DNA from: Chitinophagaceae bacterium | GTDB lineage: Bacteria > Bacteroidota > Bacteroidia > Chitinophagales > Chitinophagaceae | Direction: 5' to 3' | Assembly (NCBI GenBank): GCA_024707305.1 | Contig: JANPZZ010000002.1 | Span: forward strand, 1-64,000 | Length of the DNA stretch: 64,000 bases | In this document: piece by piece, positions 19,577 to 31,002 of the stretch | Layout: each line of letters begins with the position of its first letter | Numbering within the stretch: position 1 is the first letter of the stretch | The notes under the pieces: model-generated | Told to the model about the DNA's origin: nothing | Seen by the model: the letters and a program-made list of their open reading frames with translations, nothing else | Database searches by the model: none | Translations under genes and position numbers: made by a program

Positions 19577-21046
19577 ATGATTCTCATCGTAGATGATAAA
19601 AAGGAAAACTTATTGTCTTTACAGTCACTACTGGCTTCGCAGGGATACCCTGTAGAAACTGCCGCAAGTGGCGAAGAAGCACTTCGCAAAGTTTTACAAA
19701 CTACTTACGGTCTTGTTATTCTGGATGTACAAATGCCGATAATGGATGGGTTTGAAGTGGCAGAAATGCTGTCAGGCTATAGCAGAACCCGCGATGTTCC
19801 CATCATCTTTCTCAGTGCGCTCAATATTGACAAGAAATATATTACAAAAGGATATCGGTCGGGGGGAATTGATTATATCACCAAACCCATTGATCCGGAT
19901 ATTCTGTTATTAAAGGTTGATACGCTTTATAAGTTATACGAACAGAAGCGTGAACTCAACCGTATGCAGGTATTGTTGCAGCAGGAAGTTGAGTTCCGGA
20001 AAACAGCACAACAGGAAAGTCATGAATATGCGCAACAACTTCGTGCGATTCTTGAATCAATTCCCCAAATTGCTTTTTCATGCACACGCGATGGCAAAAT
20101 AGAATATTCAAATACGCACTGGCTAACTTATACCGGAAGTGCGGAATACCCGGAACTTCATCCGGATGAACCTGATTTCGCGAGCATCCTCGATGAAATG
20201 ATTCATCAAAATGAAGTGTTTGAAAGGGAAGTGCGAATGACAAAACCCGGTGAGAATTCCTACCGCTGTTTTCTGCTTCGTGCAGCCCCGTCGTATAAAG
20301 ATGGAAAAATAAAATCCTGGACCGCTACTTTCACAGATATTGAAGAGCAGAAACAATCGAGCCGTCGAAAAGACGAGTTCCTGAGTGTGGCCAGCCACGA
20401 GTTGAAAACCCCACTCACCAGTATTAAAGGTTATATTCAACTGCTGGAACGTACATTAACAGAAGATTGTCCGGGTAAGTTGTATGTAGAAAGATCGCTG
20501 CTTCAAATTCAAAAACTCGACAGCCTCATTGCGGATCTGCTGGATATTTCGCGTATAGAGAGTGGTAGAATGAAATTGCACCGAACCACTTTCCCTTTAG
20601 ATGCATTAGTGAGAAGAGCCGTAGATTTGATGCAACAGATTTCTCCAGACTATCAGTTTAGAATTGAAGGAAAAACAGATGCTGTACTGCACGGTGATGA
20701 GATGCGTCTTGAGCAGGTTTTGCTTAACTTTCTTTCTAATGCGGTGAAATATTCACCCCACCAGAAGGAAGTAGTGGTGTCGATAACCACAACGAATGAA
20801 GGGTTGGTAAAGGTTTCTGTAACAGATAAAGGAATCGGAATTAATAAGATCGACCAGCAATCTGTTTTTGACAAATTTTTCAGGTCGGAGGAGTCCATTC
20901 GTAATTTCCAGGGCCTGGGCCTTGGTTTATATATTTGTGCGGATTTGTTGCAACGTCATGACGGTAGTTATGGCGTTACCAGTGAACCGGGTAAAGGTTC
21001 AACTTTTCATTTTGCCCTGCCAGTTATCGCCACCAATCAAAACTAA
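19577..21046 (+). CDS. REC-PAS-histidine kinase
   Basis: 489-residue soluble kinase with an N-terminal receiver domain. ILIVDDKKENLL gives the acidic pocket, VILDVQMPIMDG the phospho-acceptor Asp near residue 51 and YITKPID the Lys. A short coiled region (KLYEQKRELNRMQVLLQQEV) leads to a PAS domain (ILESIPQIAFSCTRDGKIEY). HisKA has ASHELKTPLTSIKGYIQLL near 275 and the ATPase has the N-box LLNFLSNAVKYSPH, TDKGIGINK and GLGLYICADLL. A receiver at the N-terminus means its activity is probably set by phosphorylation from another kinase. First gene of an apparent operon running to cheB at 26010; 17 bp separate it from the next gene. Confidence 0.93.
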   Translation: MILIVDDKKENLLSLQSLLASQGYPVETAASGEEALRKVLQTTYGLVILDVQMPIMDGFEVAEMLSGYSRTRDVPIIFLSALNIDKKYITKGYRSGGIDYITKPIDPDILLLKVDTLYKLYEQKRELNRMQVLLQQEVEFRKTAQQESHEYAQQLRAILESIPQIAFSCTRDGKIEYSNTHWLTYTGSAEYPELHPDEPDFASILDEMIHQNEVFEREVRMTKPGENSYRCFLLRAAPSYKDGKIKSWTATFTDIEEQKQSSRRKDEFLSVASHELKTPLTSIKGYIQLLERTLTEDCPGKLYVERSLLQIQKLDSLIADLLDISRIESGRMKLHRTTFPLDALVRRAVDLMQQISPDYQFRIEGKTDAVLHGDEMRLEQVLLNFLSNAVKYSPHQKEVVVSITTTNEGLVKVSVTDKGIGINKIDQQSVFDKFFRSEESIRNFQGLGLGLYICADLLQRHDGSYGVTSEPGKGSTFHFALPVIATNQN

Positions 21047-21063
21047 AATAATCTTTCTTCCAC

Positions 21064-24000
21064 ATGGATCGCTTTAATCGAAATTTACAAGCCGGTTTTG
21101 GTATATCGCTGTTAGTGTTGCTGCTGAGTTCGATGTTGTCCTATTACAGTATCAACCGTTTGATTTATAACAGTAGTATGGTCGACCATACGCATCGGGT
21201 ATTACAGGAGTCGGATGAAATTATAGCAAGGGTTCGCGATGGTGAAACCGGGCAACGTGGATACCTGTTGACCGGTCAGGCGGATTTCCTTAGCCCCTAT
21301 AACGGTGCATTTGAGAAAGCCATCGAGTCTGTAAACAGCCTTCGTGAACTCACAAAGGATAATGAATCACAACTTGTGACGATTGACAGCCTCGAGCAGA
21401 TGATCAACAAACGATTCAGTATCCTTGCTATTTCGATCGACTCCAAAAGGGCAGGGGATACCACGGATGTAGACCTTTTGCGATCCGGGCACGCCTATAT
21501 GCAAAGTGTTCGTTCGCTTGTTGGTAGAATACAAAATCATGAACAGGCCCTGCTGGCTGAACGGACTTCCAACCTAAGGCAGTTTGTTAACGTTACACCT
21601 TATGTTATTCTTGCTGCAGCGGTTATTTCTATTTTAATTACAGTGATATTTTTCCGTCGTGTTGTTGCTGAATTCTCTCAAAAAAGAGATCTCGCTAATT
21701 CACTTGCTCTGGCTGAGGAAGACATGCTGAACCGGATTAATATAATTGAATCCGTTGCGGGCAAGATTGCAGGAGGTGATTATTCCATTCGCGTTCACGC
21801 CAATCAACATGATCAACTGGGCAGCCTTGCCGGTTCGCTGAACCGTATGGCTGGTTCACTGGAAACGGTCTTTACTGATTTACAACGGCGCGAGTGGCAA
21901 CAATCGGGAGTGGCATCGCTGAGTGAAGCTATCTCAGGTGAAAAAACGGTACAGGAAATAGCAGCTGATGGTATTCAATTCATCTGCGATTATACAGGCA
22001 GCCAGGTGGGCGCGATCTACATTGCCGATACACATGAATCATTGTACGTTGCCGGCGACTATGCACTTCCTTTAGAGGTTAAAAAATCGAGGTTGAGGAA
22101 AAAAGAAGGTCTTGCTGGCCAGTGCTGGGCAAATAAACAATTGCTGCATGTGGCGCCTATCGATGAAAAATTATTTACACCTGCTATGGGAGGAGTATTG
22201 CGCCCCAAACAATTATTGCTTGTACCCATTATGTTCGAGAAAAATGTGATTGGTGTAATAGAAATTGGTACGGTGCAGGAATACACTGAACAACATTCGA
22301 AATTCATGATCAGCATTTCGGATATCTTAGGTGTAACCCTGCACACCGCACAAAACCGTAGCAAACTGAAAGAGTTGCTGGAAGAAACACAGGCACAGGC
22401 TGAAGAATTACAATCGCAACATCGCGAATTGGAAAACATCAATGCTGAACTGGAAGCGCAAACGGAAAGGTTACAAACATCAGAAGAAGAACTGAAAGTG
22501 CAGCAGGAAGAATTGCAGGAAGCAAACCAGGGATTGGAAGAACGTAGCATGTTGCTGGAAGATAAAAACCACCAGATCGTATTGCGCAACCTGGAGATTC
22601 AGAAAAAAGCAGAAGAACTTGCACTCAGTACACGATACAAATCTGAGTTTCTTGCCAACATGTCGCATGAACTTCGCACACCATTGAATTCTGTGTTGTT
22701 GTTGTCGCGTTTATTGGGCGAGAATCCGGCAGGTAATTTGACACCTGACCAGGTAGAGTATGCACAGGTGATTCAAAGCTCTGGAAATGGTTTGCTGCAA
22801 TTGATTGATGAAATACTTGATTTGTCGAAAATAGAAGCGGGTAAACTTGAACTCGAATACGAGCGCATACAGGTGAGCGACATTGTTGCCCAAATGCGTC
22901 AGTTATTTGGACCAATGGCGGCTGAGAAAAATCTTGCGATTGAATTTAAAATTGATCCTGCAGTTCCACAGAGTATAGAAACAGACAGATTACGTGTGGA
23001 GCAGGTTTTGAAAAACCTGTTGTCAAATGCGCTGAAGTTTACCCATTCGGGAAAGATCGTGTTAGAAGTGCAGCAGGCTCAGAAGCAGAATTGTATTGCG
23101 TTTGCAGTACAGGATTCGGGTATTGGTATTCCTGAAGATAAACACCAGCTTGTGTTTGAAGCATTCCAACAGGCCGATGGTTCTACCAAACGGAAATTTG
23201 GTGGCACGGGTCTTGGTCTGTCAATCAGCCGCGAACTTGCAAGGTTACTTGGCGGTGAGATTGAACTGGAAAGCGAACCCGGCGAAGGCAGCCGCTTTAC
23301 ACTTATTGTACCAATATTCCGCCAGGCGGTAGAGGTTATTTCAGCACCACGTGAAACAATTAACCCGGTACCAGAAGTAGTGAATCCGGTTGCGAACAGG
23401 CTGGTGTCGGCACATATACCTCAAGCTTTAGATGATGATCGCGATCAGATTGAACCGGGTGATAAAGTTTTATTTATTGTTGAAGACGACACCAACTTTG
23501 CCAAAGCGTTGATTGATTTCTCCCGTGGAAAAGGTTATCGGGTTTTGCACGTGGTAAGAGGTGATGAAGTGTTGGAGCACGCGATTCAATACCAACCTGT
23601 CGGCATTCTGCTCGATATACAGTTGCCTGTTAAAGATGGTCTTTCTGTATTGGATGAATTGAAACAGCACATACGTACCCGGCATATTCCTGTTCATATT
23701 CTTTCATCGTTTGAAGCACGCAAGGAAAGTATTTCACGTGGCGCAATCGATTTTATCAATAAGCCAGTGGCTTATGAACAAATGAACGCTGTTCTTGAAA
23801 AGATCGAACGCATTGTGAATTCCGATAACAAACAGGTTTTAATTGTTGAGGATAATACCAAACATGCCCGTGCGCTTGAATATTTCCTACGATCGTATAA
23901 TGTGCAATCAAAAGTTTGTACAGATATCCAGGATGGTATTAATTCGCTGAGTGAAGGGCAGGTAAATTGTGTGATACTCGATCTGGGCAGTCCCGCGAAG

Positions 24001-24623
24001 CAGACCTACCAGATGCTGGATGAAATTAAAAAAGAATGGTTCGTTCGATAATGTTCCGATCATCGTATTCACTGGTCGCAATTTCTCACGCACAGAGGAA
24101 CAGCGTGTTCGCCAGTACGCTGACACCATCGTTGTAAAAACGGCACATTCTTATCAACGGATATTAAACGAAGTGTCACTGTTTTTACACCTGGTTGATA
24201 AACCTTCCGCCGGAAAAGGATTAGGCACGATGGATGAAGTATTGAAAGGGGAGAAAAATCCTGATTGCTGATGATGATGTGCGAAACATTTTTGCATTGT
24301 CGAAAGTGCTGGAGAAACACCGTATCCAGGTGATCACGGCAATAGATGGCAAAGAAGTATTGCAGATGATGGAAGCAGGTGTAATGCCCGATCTGATTTT
24401 AATGGATATGATGATGCCCGAAATGGACGGCTATGAAACGATCGCGCGGATAAAGAAAGGCTCGCCATGGAAATCGATACCCGTAATTGCAGTGACTGCA
24501 AAAGCAATGGCGGGCGACAGGGAAAAATGTATTGAAGTAGGTGCTTCTGATTATATTTCAAAACCTGTAGACACTGATCAGTTGCTTTCGCTGATGCGGA
24601 TTTGGCTTTATGATTCTAAATGA
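21064..24623 (+). CDS. CHASE3-HAMP-GAF hybrid histidine kinase with three receivers, frameshifted
   Basis: Inner-membrane hybrid kinase of about 1185 residues. TM1 (ISLLVLLLSSMLSYYSI) leads to a CHASE3 sensor (RDGETGQRGYLLTG) and TM2 (YVILAAAVISILITVIFF). HAMP, a GAF domain (about 280-440) and a long Glu/Gln-rich coiled coil follow. HisKA has NMSHELRTPLNSVLLLSRLL, and the ATPase has KNLLSNALKFT, VQDSGIGIPEDK and GLGLSISRELARLLGG. The first receiver has FIVEDDTNFAK and LLDIQLPVKDG, the second LIVEDNTKHARA, and the third ILIADDDVRNIF and LMDMMMPEMDG. The last part is shifted at A-runs near 24035 and 24255, so the third receiver appears as a separate ORF. Seven bases separate it from cheR. Confidence 0.92.
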
Positions 24624-24630
24624 GGTATGA

Positions 24631-25453
24631 ATGGAATATCAGCTTACTGATGCAGACATTGAACGGTTGCAGGACGATTTCCTGGAACTGTATGGATACG
24701 ATTTTACCGGGTATGCACGCGCTTCTTTTAAACGACGATTACAACGCCTGTATATCCTGGGGAAATGGAAGGATTTTGCTTTATTCCGATTACGCCTGCG
24801 CACCGACCCTTCCTATTTCCAGACAGCTGTGATGGAGATAAGTGTGAATGTGACGGAGATGTTTCGCGATCCGGGATTTTATAAAACACTTCGTGAAGAA
24901 GTGTTACCAGTACTAGCCACTTATCCACTGATAAGGATCTGGCATGCTGGTTGTGCAACAGGAGAAGAGGTTTATTCGCTTGCGATCATGCTTGACGAAC
25001 TGGGTTTATTGCATAAGTCGATATTGTATGCAACAGACATTAATACCCGCGCTTTGGAAAGAGCGAAAAGTGGGATTTTTCCTGATGCACCGTTGCAACA
25101 GTATTCGCGGAATTACCTGGCTGCGGGCGGACAACGTGATTTTTCTTCTTATTATAGCGCCAACTATAATTATGTGAAGTTTAGTGAGCACCTCACAAAA
25201 AGGATTGTGTTTTCGCCGCATAACCTTGTATCCGATTATTCATTTAATTCATTTCAACTGATACTTTGTAGAAACGTTTTGATCTATTTCGGAAGGGATT
25301 TACAGATACAGGTTTTTAATCTCTTTGATAAAAGTCTTGAGCCTTTGGGATTTCTGGCATTGGGTTCGAAAAGAGTCGCTACGTTTTACACCGATTGCAC
25401 CGCAATACAAACAGCTGGAAAACAAAGAAAAAATCTGGAGAAAAATCCGATGA
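24631..25453 (+). CDS. cheR: CheR-type methyltransferase
   Basis: SAM-dependent glutamate methyltransferase of the CheR family. The N-terminal helical part runs LTDADIERLQDDFLELYGYD. VNVTEMFRDPGFYKTLR is the CheR signature, IRIWHAGCATGEEVYSLAI the SAM-binding loop, YATDINTRALERAKSG motif II and LILCRNVLIYF motif IV. As written the frame runs on into the next gene. Removing one A from AAAA at 25369-25372 restores a normal CheR C-terminus (GSKESLRF ... EKIWRKIR) that stops with TGA at 25451-25453. With that, CheR is 273 residues, the usual length, and overlaps cheB by ATGA. No chemoreceptor genes are nearby, so it probably modifies or signals through the adjacent hybrid kinases. Confidence 0.9.
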
Positions 25454-26010
25454 AACCGTCCATGATTGTCATAGGGGGATCAGCGGGAAGCCTGCAAACA
25501 CTCTTTACCATCCTGGGAAATTTGCCAGGCCATTTTGATATTCCCATATTGCTGGTAATGCATCGTGGTGCAGGAAAGGAATCGTCACTGGTTGAATTGC
25601 TGAATATGAAGACCAACCTTCAGGCTCGGGAAGTGGAGGAGAAGGAGACGGTAACACCGGGAAATTTATACATCTGTCCTGCCGATTATCATGTATTAAT
25701 GGAACCCGATTATTGTTTTTCGCTTGATGATTCTGAGAAAGTACATTACAGCCGCCCAAGTATTGATGTAAGTTTTATTTCTTTATCAGAAATATATCGA
25801 GATAAACTATTGGGAATTGTTTTGTCGGGGGCAAATTCAGATGGTGCTGATGGAATGTTAAGTATCCAGCAAAACGGTGGGCAAACGATTGTACAATCTC
25901 CTGAAGAAGCGCAGGTGCCCTTTATGCCTGAGCAGGTAATAAAATTGATTAAACCGGATCGCATTTTAACAGGAGATGAGATAGGTCAGTTTTTATCTGC
26001 GTTGTCCTGA
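25450..26010 (+). CDS. cheB: CheB-type methylesterase domain protein (no receiver)
   Basis: 186-residue stand-alone CheB catalytic domain beginning MKPSMIVIGGSAGSLQ. The catalytic triad is visible: Ser in GGSAGS, His in LLVMHRGAG and Asp in SGANSDGADGM. Typical CheB turns LYICPADYHVLM and PFMPEQVIKLI are present. Canonical CheB has an N-terminal receiver; here it is absent, as in many Bacteroidota CheB proteins next to hybrid kinases. It deamidates or demethylates glutamyl sites set by CheR. It overlaps cheR by 4 bp once the upstream indel is corrected, and its end overlaps the convergent receiver gene by about 25 bp. Confidence 0.9.
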   Translation: MKPSMIVIGGSAGSLQTLFTILGNLPGHFDIPILLVMHRGAGKESSLVELLNMKTNLQAREVEEKETVTPGNLYICPADYHVLMEPDYCFSLDDSEKVHYSRPSIDVSFISLSEIYRDKLLGIVLSGANSDGADGMLSIQQNGGQTIVQSPEEAQVPFMPEQVIKLIKPDRILTGDEIGQFLSALS

Positions 26011-26373
26011 TTCGGGGAAGTTGCGCGTTCAATTACCTGTTCAAGTTCCCAGATATTAAAAGGTTTTTGTAAAACGAAATCTGCACCCGCTTCGCGACTT
26101 AATACATCTACATTAATATTTGCGCTGAAATAGACGACGGGGATAGAGCTTGTCTCGTTGTCTGATTTAATCAAACGTGTAGCAACAATGCCACCTTCGG
26201 GTGCGATTTTATTATCCATCAACACAACGTCAGGTTTGGCCTGACGAATTTTTTCCAGCACCTGCGTACAATCCGTTGAAGAAAAAAACCTCGAATCCAT
26301 TTCGTTCGAGTACAAGCCTGCACATCATCAAAATGTCGCTGTCGTCATCAAAGATGAATACCTTTTTTCCCAT
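25986..26373 (-). CDS. Single-domain response regulator, one frameshift
   Basis: About 128-residue receiver protein. Start MGKKVFIFDDDSDIL supplies the acidic pair. A shift near 26290 (T-run) separates it from the rest, which reads VVLMDNKIAPEGG with the phospho-acceptor Asp, PVVYFSAN with the Ser switch position, and VLQKPFNIWELEQVI with the conserved Lys. No output domain. It is convergent with cheB and likely relays phosphate within this signalling cluster. Confidence 0.85.
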
Positions 26374-26399
26374 TGCCACTGTTTATCCAAATATACTGT

Positions 26400-26610
26400 G
26401 AAAAAGCGAGAGGGAGAATGAGAAAATGTGGAAATGAGAAAATGAGGAAATGTGGAAATGTGAGGGAGAATATGGCAATTTGGCAATATGTAAATGTGCA
26501 AATTTGGAAATATGGAATTGGGAAAAATTCAAATAATTATTTTCAACCATCCACCACCCTCCATCCACCATCCACCATCTACCATCCACCATCCTCCATC
26601 CTCCATCGAT
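26400..26610. repeat. Low-complexity GAGAAAATG / CCATCCACC stretch
   Basis: The stretch 26400-26520 is a degenerate repeat of (T)GTGGAAATG and GAGAAAATGAGG units; 26545-26610 is a CCATCCACC microsatellite like the ones beside dapF. The first type recurs in inverted form at 52071-52160. No gene is present. Confidence 0.85.
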
Positions 26611-26660
26611 TTCCCCAAATTCCTTTAGGTTGCCAACGACATCCGCGTTATCTTCAGCAC

Positions 26661-28358
26661 ATGAAAAAATGGTCCACTAACGCATTGCTTGTAGGGGGTG
26701 TGATTATGGTGCTGTTTGCTGTAGGTTTTGTTTTATTTATCTCCATCCGCCAGGGTGGAAGGGTGCGGATAGCGCTCTTCGTGTTGACCACACCCATACG
26801 GTGTTGCACCATATACGGATTATTGAACAGGCTGCTTTAAAGATTGAAAGCGCCGCGCGTGGTTATGGTATTACCGGTATCCAGGAATTTGTTGATCGGT
26901 TGGATGCTGCTGAAGAAGAAGCTGTGATGGGTACGGCGCAGTTACGAAAATTGACAATTGACAATCCTTTGCAGCAGGAAAACGTACATCAGCTCGCCAC
27001 ACTGATTGAAGAACGCATTGCTTATTCGAATCTGCTTGTTAAAACCAGGGATGAGAAAGGGTTGGTTGATGTTGCTGCGCTTTCAGCCCTCGGACGTGGT
27101 ATGCATCTCACTGATACCATCCACGCGTTGAGCGAGCAGATGATTCAACTGGAAGAAGACCTGTTATCGGCGCGTAAAGAAAGCAACGATAAAAGTATCG
27201 ATCATCTCAATTTTTTTTCTGTACGGCATCCTGGGAGTTGTTTTTTTTATTAGTTTGTTTGCAATTCAACAGATCCGAAAACGAATTAATGAGCAAGCCT
27301 CCACTGAAAAGAAGTTTGCTGCTTTACTTGATGCCGCGCCCGACGCCACCGTGATTGTAGATAAAGATGGAATTATCCGTGTGATCAATCAACAGGTGGT
27401 AAATCTCTTTGGATACGAACGTGATGAAATCATTGGGCAATCGGTGGAAATATTAGTTCCGCAGGCATCCAGAGGTTCGCATGGGGGCCACCGGAATGAT
27501 TTTTTCAGCAATCCGAAAGTGCGTGTGATGGGGGCAGGCCTTGAATTGCATGCTGTAAAAAAAGATAAGAGCATGTTTCCTGTGGAGATCAGTCTTTCCC
27601 CCATTAAAACGGATGAGGGCTGGTTGGTTTCTGCTTCCGTTCGCGATATTACCCGAAGGAAAACGCTGGAAAATACGCTCAAAAAAACCAATGAAGAACT
27701 GGAAGCATTTACCTATTCTGTATCCCATGACCTTCGCGCTCCTCTTCGTGGCATTGTTGGTTTTACCAGCATTCTCGAAGAAGAATATGCATCGCAACTG
27801 GATGATGAAGCCCGGAGAATTACCGGAATCATTCGTGCCAATACGCATAAAATGGGAAATCTGGTAGATGATCTGCTGGCATTTTCCCGAACCGGTAAAC
27901 AGGATCTGATAAAAATACCGGTTGATATGGATGCAATGGTGAGAGCCGTAACGCGCGAGGTATTGCAGCAATATCCTTACCTGAATGTGACCGTGTCGCA
28001 ATTGCCGCTCCCTACAGTGAAAGCAGATAAAAATACCATTCAACAGGTGTGGGTAAACCTGATATCAAACGCAGTGAAATATTCTGCACGTCGCGAATCC
28101 ATTGAGATTACGATCGGCAGCCAAAAATCAGAAGAGGGTATATTGTTTTTTGTAAAAGATAACGGTGTTGGCTTCGACAATAAATACAAGGCGAAATTGT
28201 TCCGCGTGTTTCAGCGTTTACACAGCCCGGATGAATACGAAGGAACAGGCGTAGGTTTGGCATTGGTCGAAAAAATTGTATCACGACATGGCGGGCGTGT
28301 ATGGGGTGAGGGTGAAGTGAACCAGGGCGCCTGTTTTTATTTTTTGTTACCTGAATAA
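26661..28358 (+). CDS. CHASE3-PAS sensor histidine kinase, frameshifted
   Basis: Inner-membrane kinase of 565 residues after frame correction (two compensating shifts, near 26780 and 27220, the latter in a T-run). TM1 is LLVGGVIMVLFAVGFVLFI. A CHASE3-like helical sensor follows (ESAARGYGITGIQEF), then TM2. PAS has FAALLDAAPDATVIVDKDG with the variant loop GHRNDFFSNPK. HisKA is of the phytochrome-like type (YSVSHDLRAPLRGIVGF). The ATPase has WVNLISNAVKYS, VKDNGVGFDNK and GTGVGLALVEKIVSRHGG. It is followed after 14 bp by a receiver protein, its likely partner. Confidence 0.9.
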
Positions 28359-28372
28359 ATCAATTAAAATAT

Positions 28373-28822
28373 ATGAACCTTCATTCTGTTGAAATCTTAC
28401 TCGCAGAAGACAATGCTGCGGATGCAGAACTTGCCATCCGTGCTTTAAAAAAGCATAATATGGCAAACAATCTTGTTCATGTAAAAGATGGGGAAGAAGC
28501 CCTGGAGTTTTTAACCGGCACTGGACGCTATGCCTCGCGTAGCAATGGCGCAACGCTGCCCCGTGTGGTACTGTTGGATATTCAGATGCCGAAAGTAAGC
28601 GGGATCGAAGTTTTACAACATATCAGGGATACACCGCAAACAAAACACCTGCCCGTTGTGATATTAACATCGTCGAAAGAAAGCCCCGACATACAGAAAT
28701 GTTATGACCTGGGGGCGAATAGCTATATTGTTAAACCTGTAAATTTTGAGAGCTTTGCAGAAGCCATACGGAATCTGGGATTTTACTGGCTGCTGCTGAA
28801 TCAGCCTCCTGTTAAATCATGA
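28373..28822 (+). CDS. Rcp1-type response regulator
   Basis: 149-residue single-domain receiver of the cyanobacterial-phytochrome (Rcp1) type. ILLAEDNAADAELAIRAL gives the acidic pocket, VVLLDIQMPKVSGIE the phospho-acceptor Asp, VVILTSSKE the Ser/Thr switch and YIVKPVNFESF the Lys. The insert around residues 48-62 is usual for this subgroup. It lies 14 bp after the CHASE3-PAS kinase and overlaps the next gene by 4 bp (ATGA), so the three are translated together. Confidence 0.93.
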   Translation: MNLHSVEILLAEDNAADAELAIRALKKHNMANNLVHVKDGEEALEFLTGTGRYASRSNGATLPRVVLLDIQMPKVSGIEVLQHIRDTPQTKHLPVVILTSSKESPDIQKCYDLGANSYIVKPVNFESFAEAIRNLGFYWLLLNQPPVKS

Positions 28823-30227
28823 ACCAGGACACAATTAGAATTTTGATGCTGGAAGACAGTGCCACCGATGCAGAATTGGTGCAATACTTCCTGCGAAAGA
28901 ATTTCAGACCCGCCGAAATCCAGCTTGCCATGACTGAAGCTGAGTTCGAAGAAAAGCTGAAATCCTTCCAGCCACATGTTGTTTTAGCCGACAACTCTCT
29001 TCCGCAGTTTGATGCAGCTACAGCATTGGAGAAAGTTCGAAGGCTGTACAACGGCATTGCATTTATTATGGTGACGGGCACGGTGTCGGAGGAATTTGCC
29101 GCGGGCATCATCCGCGAAGGAGCGGATGATTATATTTTGAAAGACCGGCTTACGCGTTTGCCGGCAGCGATAGATGCCGCTTTGCATAAACTTCGCCAGG
29201 AAGAGGAGAAACGTTATGCAATGGAGCAGTTGATTCAAAGTGAAGAAAAGTTGCGGGTTTTTATCGAAAGGGTTACGGACGGATTTATTTCAATAGACAA
29301 AGATCTTCACTTTACCTATCTCAACAAACAGGCGGGAATACTCAACAGGCGACCTGTATCTGAAATGATCGGAAAAAAATTACCGAAGTATTTCCAGATG
29401 CAGAGGATTCTGAAACCTATAAAGCATTCCAAACCGCTTTGCGCGAACAGCGCTATATTTCCAATATTGATTACTATGCGCCACTTGATTTGTGGATGGA
29501 AAATCATATATATCCCTCGCCTGATGGTCTTTCCGTTTTTACGCGCGATATAAGCGAAAAGAAACGGCTGGAAAAAGAATTGCAGGAACAGGAGAATAAA
29601 TTGCAGCTGGAAAAGTTAGCGGTATCAATGGCTGCTGAAGAGAAAGTACGCAACCTCATTGGTGCCGAGCTGCATGATAATGTAAACCAATTGCTCGCCA
29701 GTGCGAATGTTTATCTATCGGTAATCCGGGATAAACCCGGACGGGTGGAAGAATTAATACACAACTGTATCAGTTCTATTAAACAGGCCATTCACGAAAC
29801 ACGCCGTCTCGCGCATGAGTTGGTAGCGCCCGACCTGAAATCAGAATCGTTGATCATGCAGGTGGAGATGCTTTGCGAAACAATGCTGGAGCCAGCAGGT
29901 ATTACGGCAGAAATCAAACATGATCAATTTAAAGAATCGCAAGTATCGCAGGATCGATTGCTCGCACTGTATCGAATCTTACAGGAACAATGTTCCAATA
30001 TTCTGAAATACGCAGAAGCCACACAGGTGTCGATCCGGTTTGAAACCGATCCGAATAAGCGAACGATCATGCATATCAAAGACAATGGAAAAGGGATGGA
30101 TCCTACAGCACAACGTTCGGGTATTGGCCTGCGCAATATCGCCACCCGCATCGAGGTCTTCGGCGGCACGATGCGGATCGAAACCGGCGCGGGACAAGGG
30201 TTTTTGTTGGAAGTGGTGTTGGAGTGA
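28819..30227 (+). CDS. REC-PAS-HisKA_3 sensor kinase, one frameshift
   Basis: About 470 residues. The N-terminal receiver has ILMLEDSATDAELVQYFL and VVLADNSLPQFDA (Asp followed by Asn rather than the usual hydrophobic pattern), then DDYILKDRL. PAS has ERVTDGFISIDKDLHF. The kinase core is of the NarX/LiaS HisKA_3 class, with the His in IGAELHDNVNQLLASANVYL. The ATPase has MHIKDNGKGMD and SGIGLRNIATRIEVFGG. A shift near 29385 in an A-run splits it. It overlaps the preceding receiver by ATGA. HisKA_3 kinases usually pair with LuxR-type regulators; the nearest is at 32385. Confidence 0.88.
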
Positions 30228-30605
30228 GCGAAGATCGAAGACCGACGATCGATGATCGATGGTGGATGATTGATGATCGAATACCGATGTCCGATGATCG
30301 ATGACCGATGTACCGGGTTTGTTTTAAAATCCGTCCCGAAGGGACGGGATATGTTCGATGATCGATGGTGGATGATTGATGATCGATGTAGGTTTAGCGT
30401 GCAATTAACCCGATCCCGCAAATTGAATGGCCATCTTGCTTCCAATGATTTCTTCGTCCATCGGACATCGGTCATCGGACATCGGTCATCGGACATCGGT
30501 CATCGGACATCGGTATTCGGTCATCGGTCATCGGACATCGGACATCGGACATCGGTCATCGGACATCGGTCATCGGACATCGATCATCGATCATCGTTCT
30601 TCGCT
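30228..30605. repeat. CGATGNY heptamer array, bipartite
   Basis: Two blocks of degenerate 7-bp CGATGNY units, 30228-30312 and 30452-30605, with the second in inverted orientation (CATCGGT/CATCGGA). The intervening ~140 bp contain a hairpin (CCGTCCCGAAGGGACGG) near 30330. The array begins directly after the kinase stop. Long open frames across it are repeat translations and are not annotated. Confidence 0.88.
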
Positions 30606-30645
30606 TTTCTTCCGTACTTTCGTCGCAACCTAAAACCCACCTATT

Positions 30646-31002
30646 ATGAGCCATTTCATTAGCCTGCGAGAAGCCAAAATTCTGATCGGCCGCTACGACA
30701 GCGAAAAAGGCCAGATACTCAAAAATGAATATGCAGAGGTAAACGTTTTACCCATCTCCGAAAAGTTTGAACGCGCGGCATTCGATACCCTCCTCGCAAA
30801 AGAAGGTTGCGCCGGCCTCCGCTTCTATTTCGGCATGCTGGCCGATTTACGGGTAACCTTAATTGCAGTGGCGATCGACGAAAAAGGAAATGATATTCTC
30901 GCCGTACGAACCGGCGAAATTGACCAGGATACTGTTTTAGACGACATCGTTGAAAAAGGACAATCCTGCCCACCGTTTTGTCACCCTTCTGAACTGTTAT
31001 AA
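30646..31002 (+). CDS. Small protein of unknown function
   Basis: 118 residues starting MSHFISLREAKILIGRYD. No family recognised. It is mixed alpha/beta in appearance, with RFYFGMLADLRVTLIAVAID in the middle and a C-terminal CPPFCHPSELL containing two cysteines. Its stop is immediately followed by the ATG of the next membrane protein. It therefore likely belongs to the operon of membrane protein, kinase and LuxR regulator and may provide a signal or regulatory partner. Confidence 0.7.
   Translation: MSHFISLREAKILIGRYDSEKGQILKNEYAEVNVLPISEKFERAAFDTLLAKEGCAGLRFYFGMLADLRVTLIAVAIDEKGNDILAVRTGEIDQDTVLDDIVEKGQSCPPFCHPSELL

Noticed and set aside
24631..26010. Natural CheR-CheB fusion protein
   Set aside because: One-base homopolymer correction gives normal separate genes with an ATGA overlap.
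30270..30662. Protein-coding frames with repeated IGHRSSD peptides
   Set aside because: Pure translations of the CGATGNY heptamer array in several frames; same peptides appear at every array in the window.
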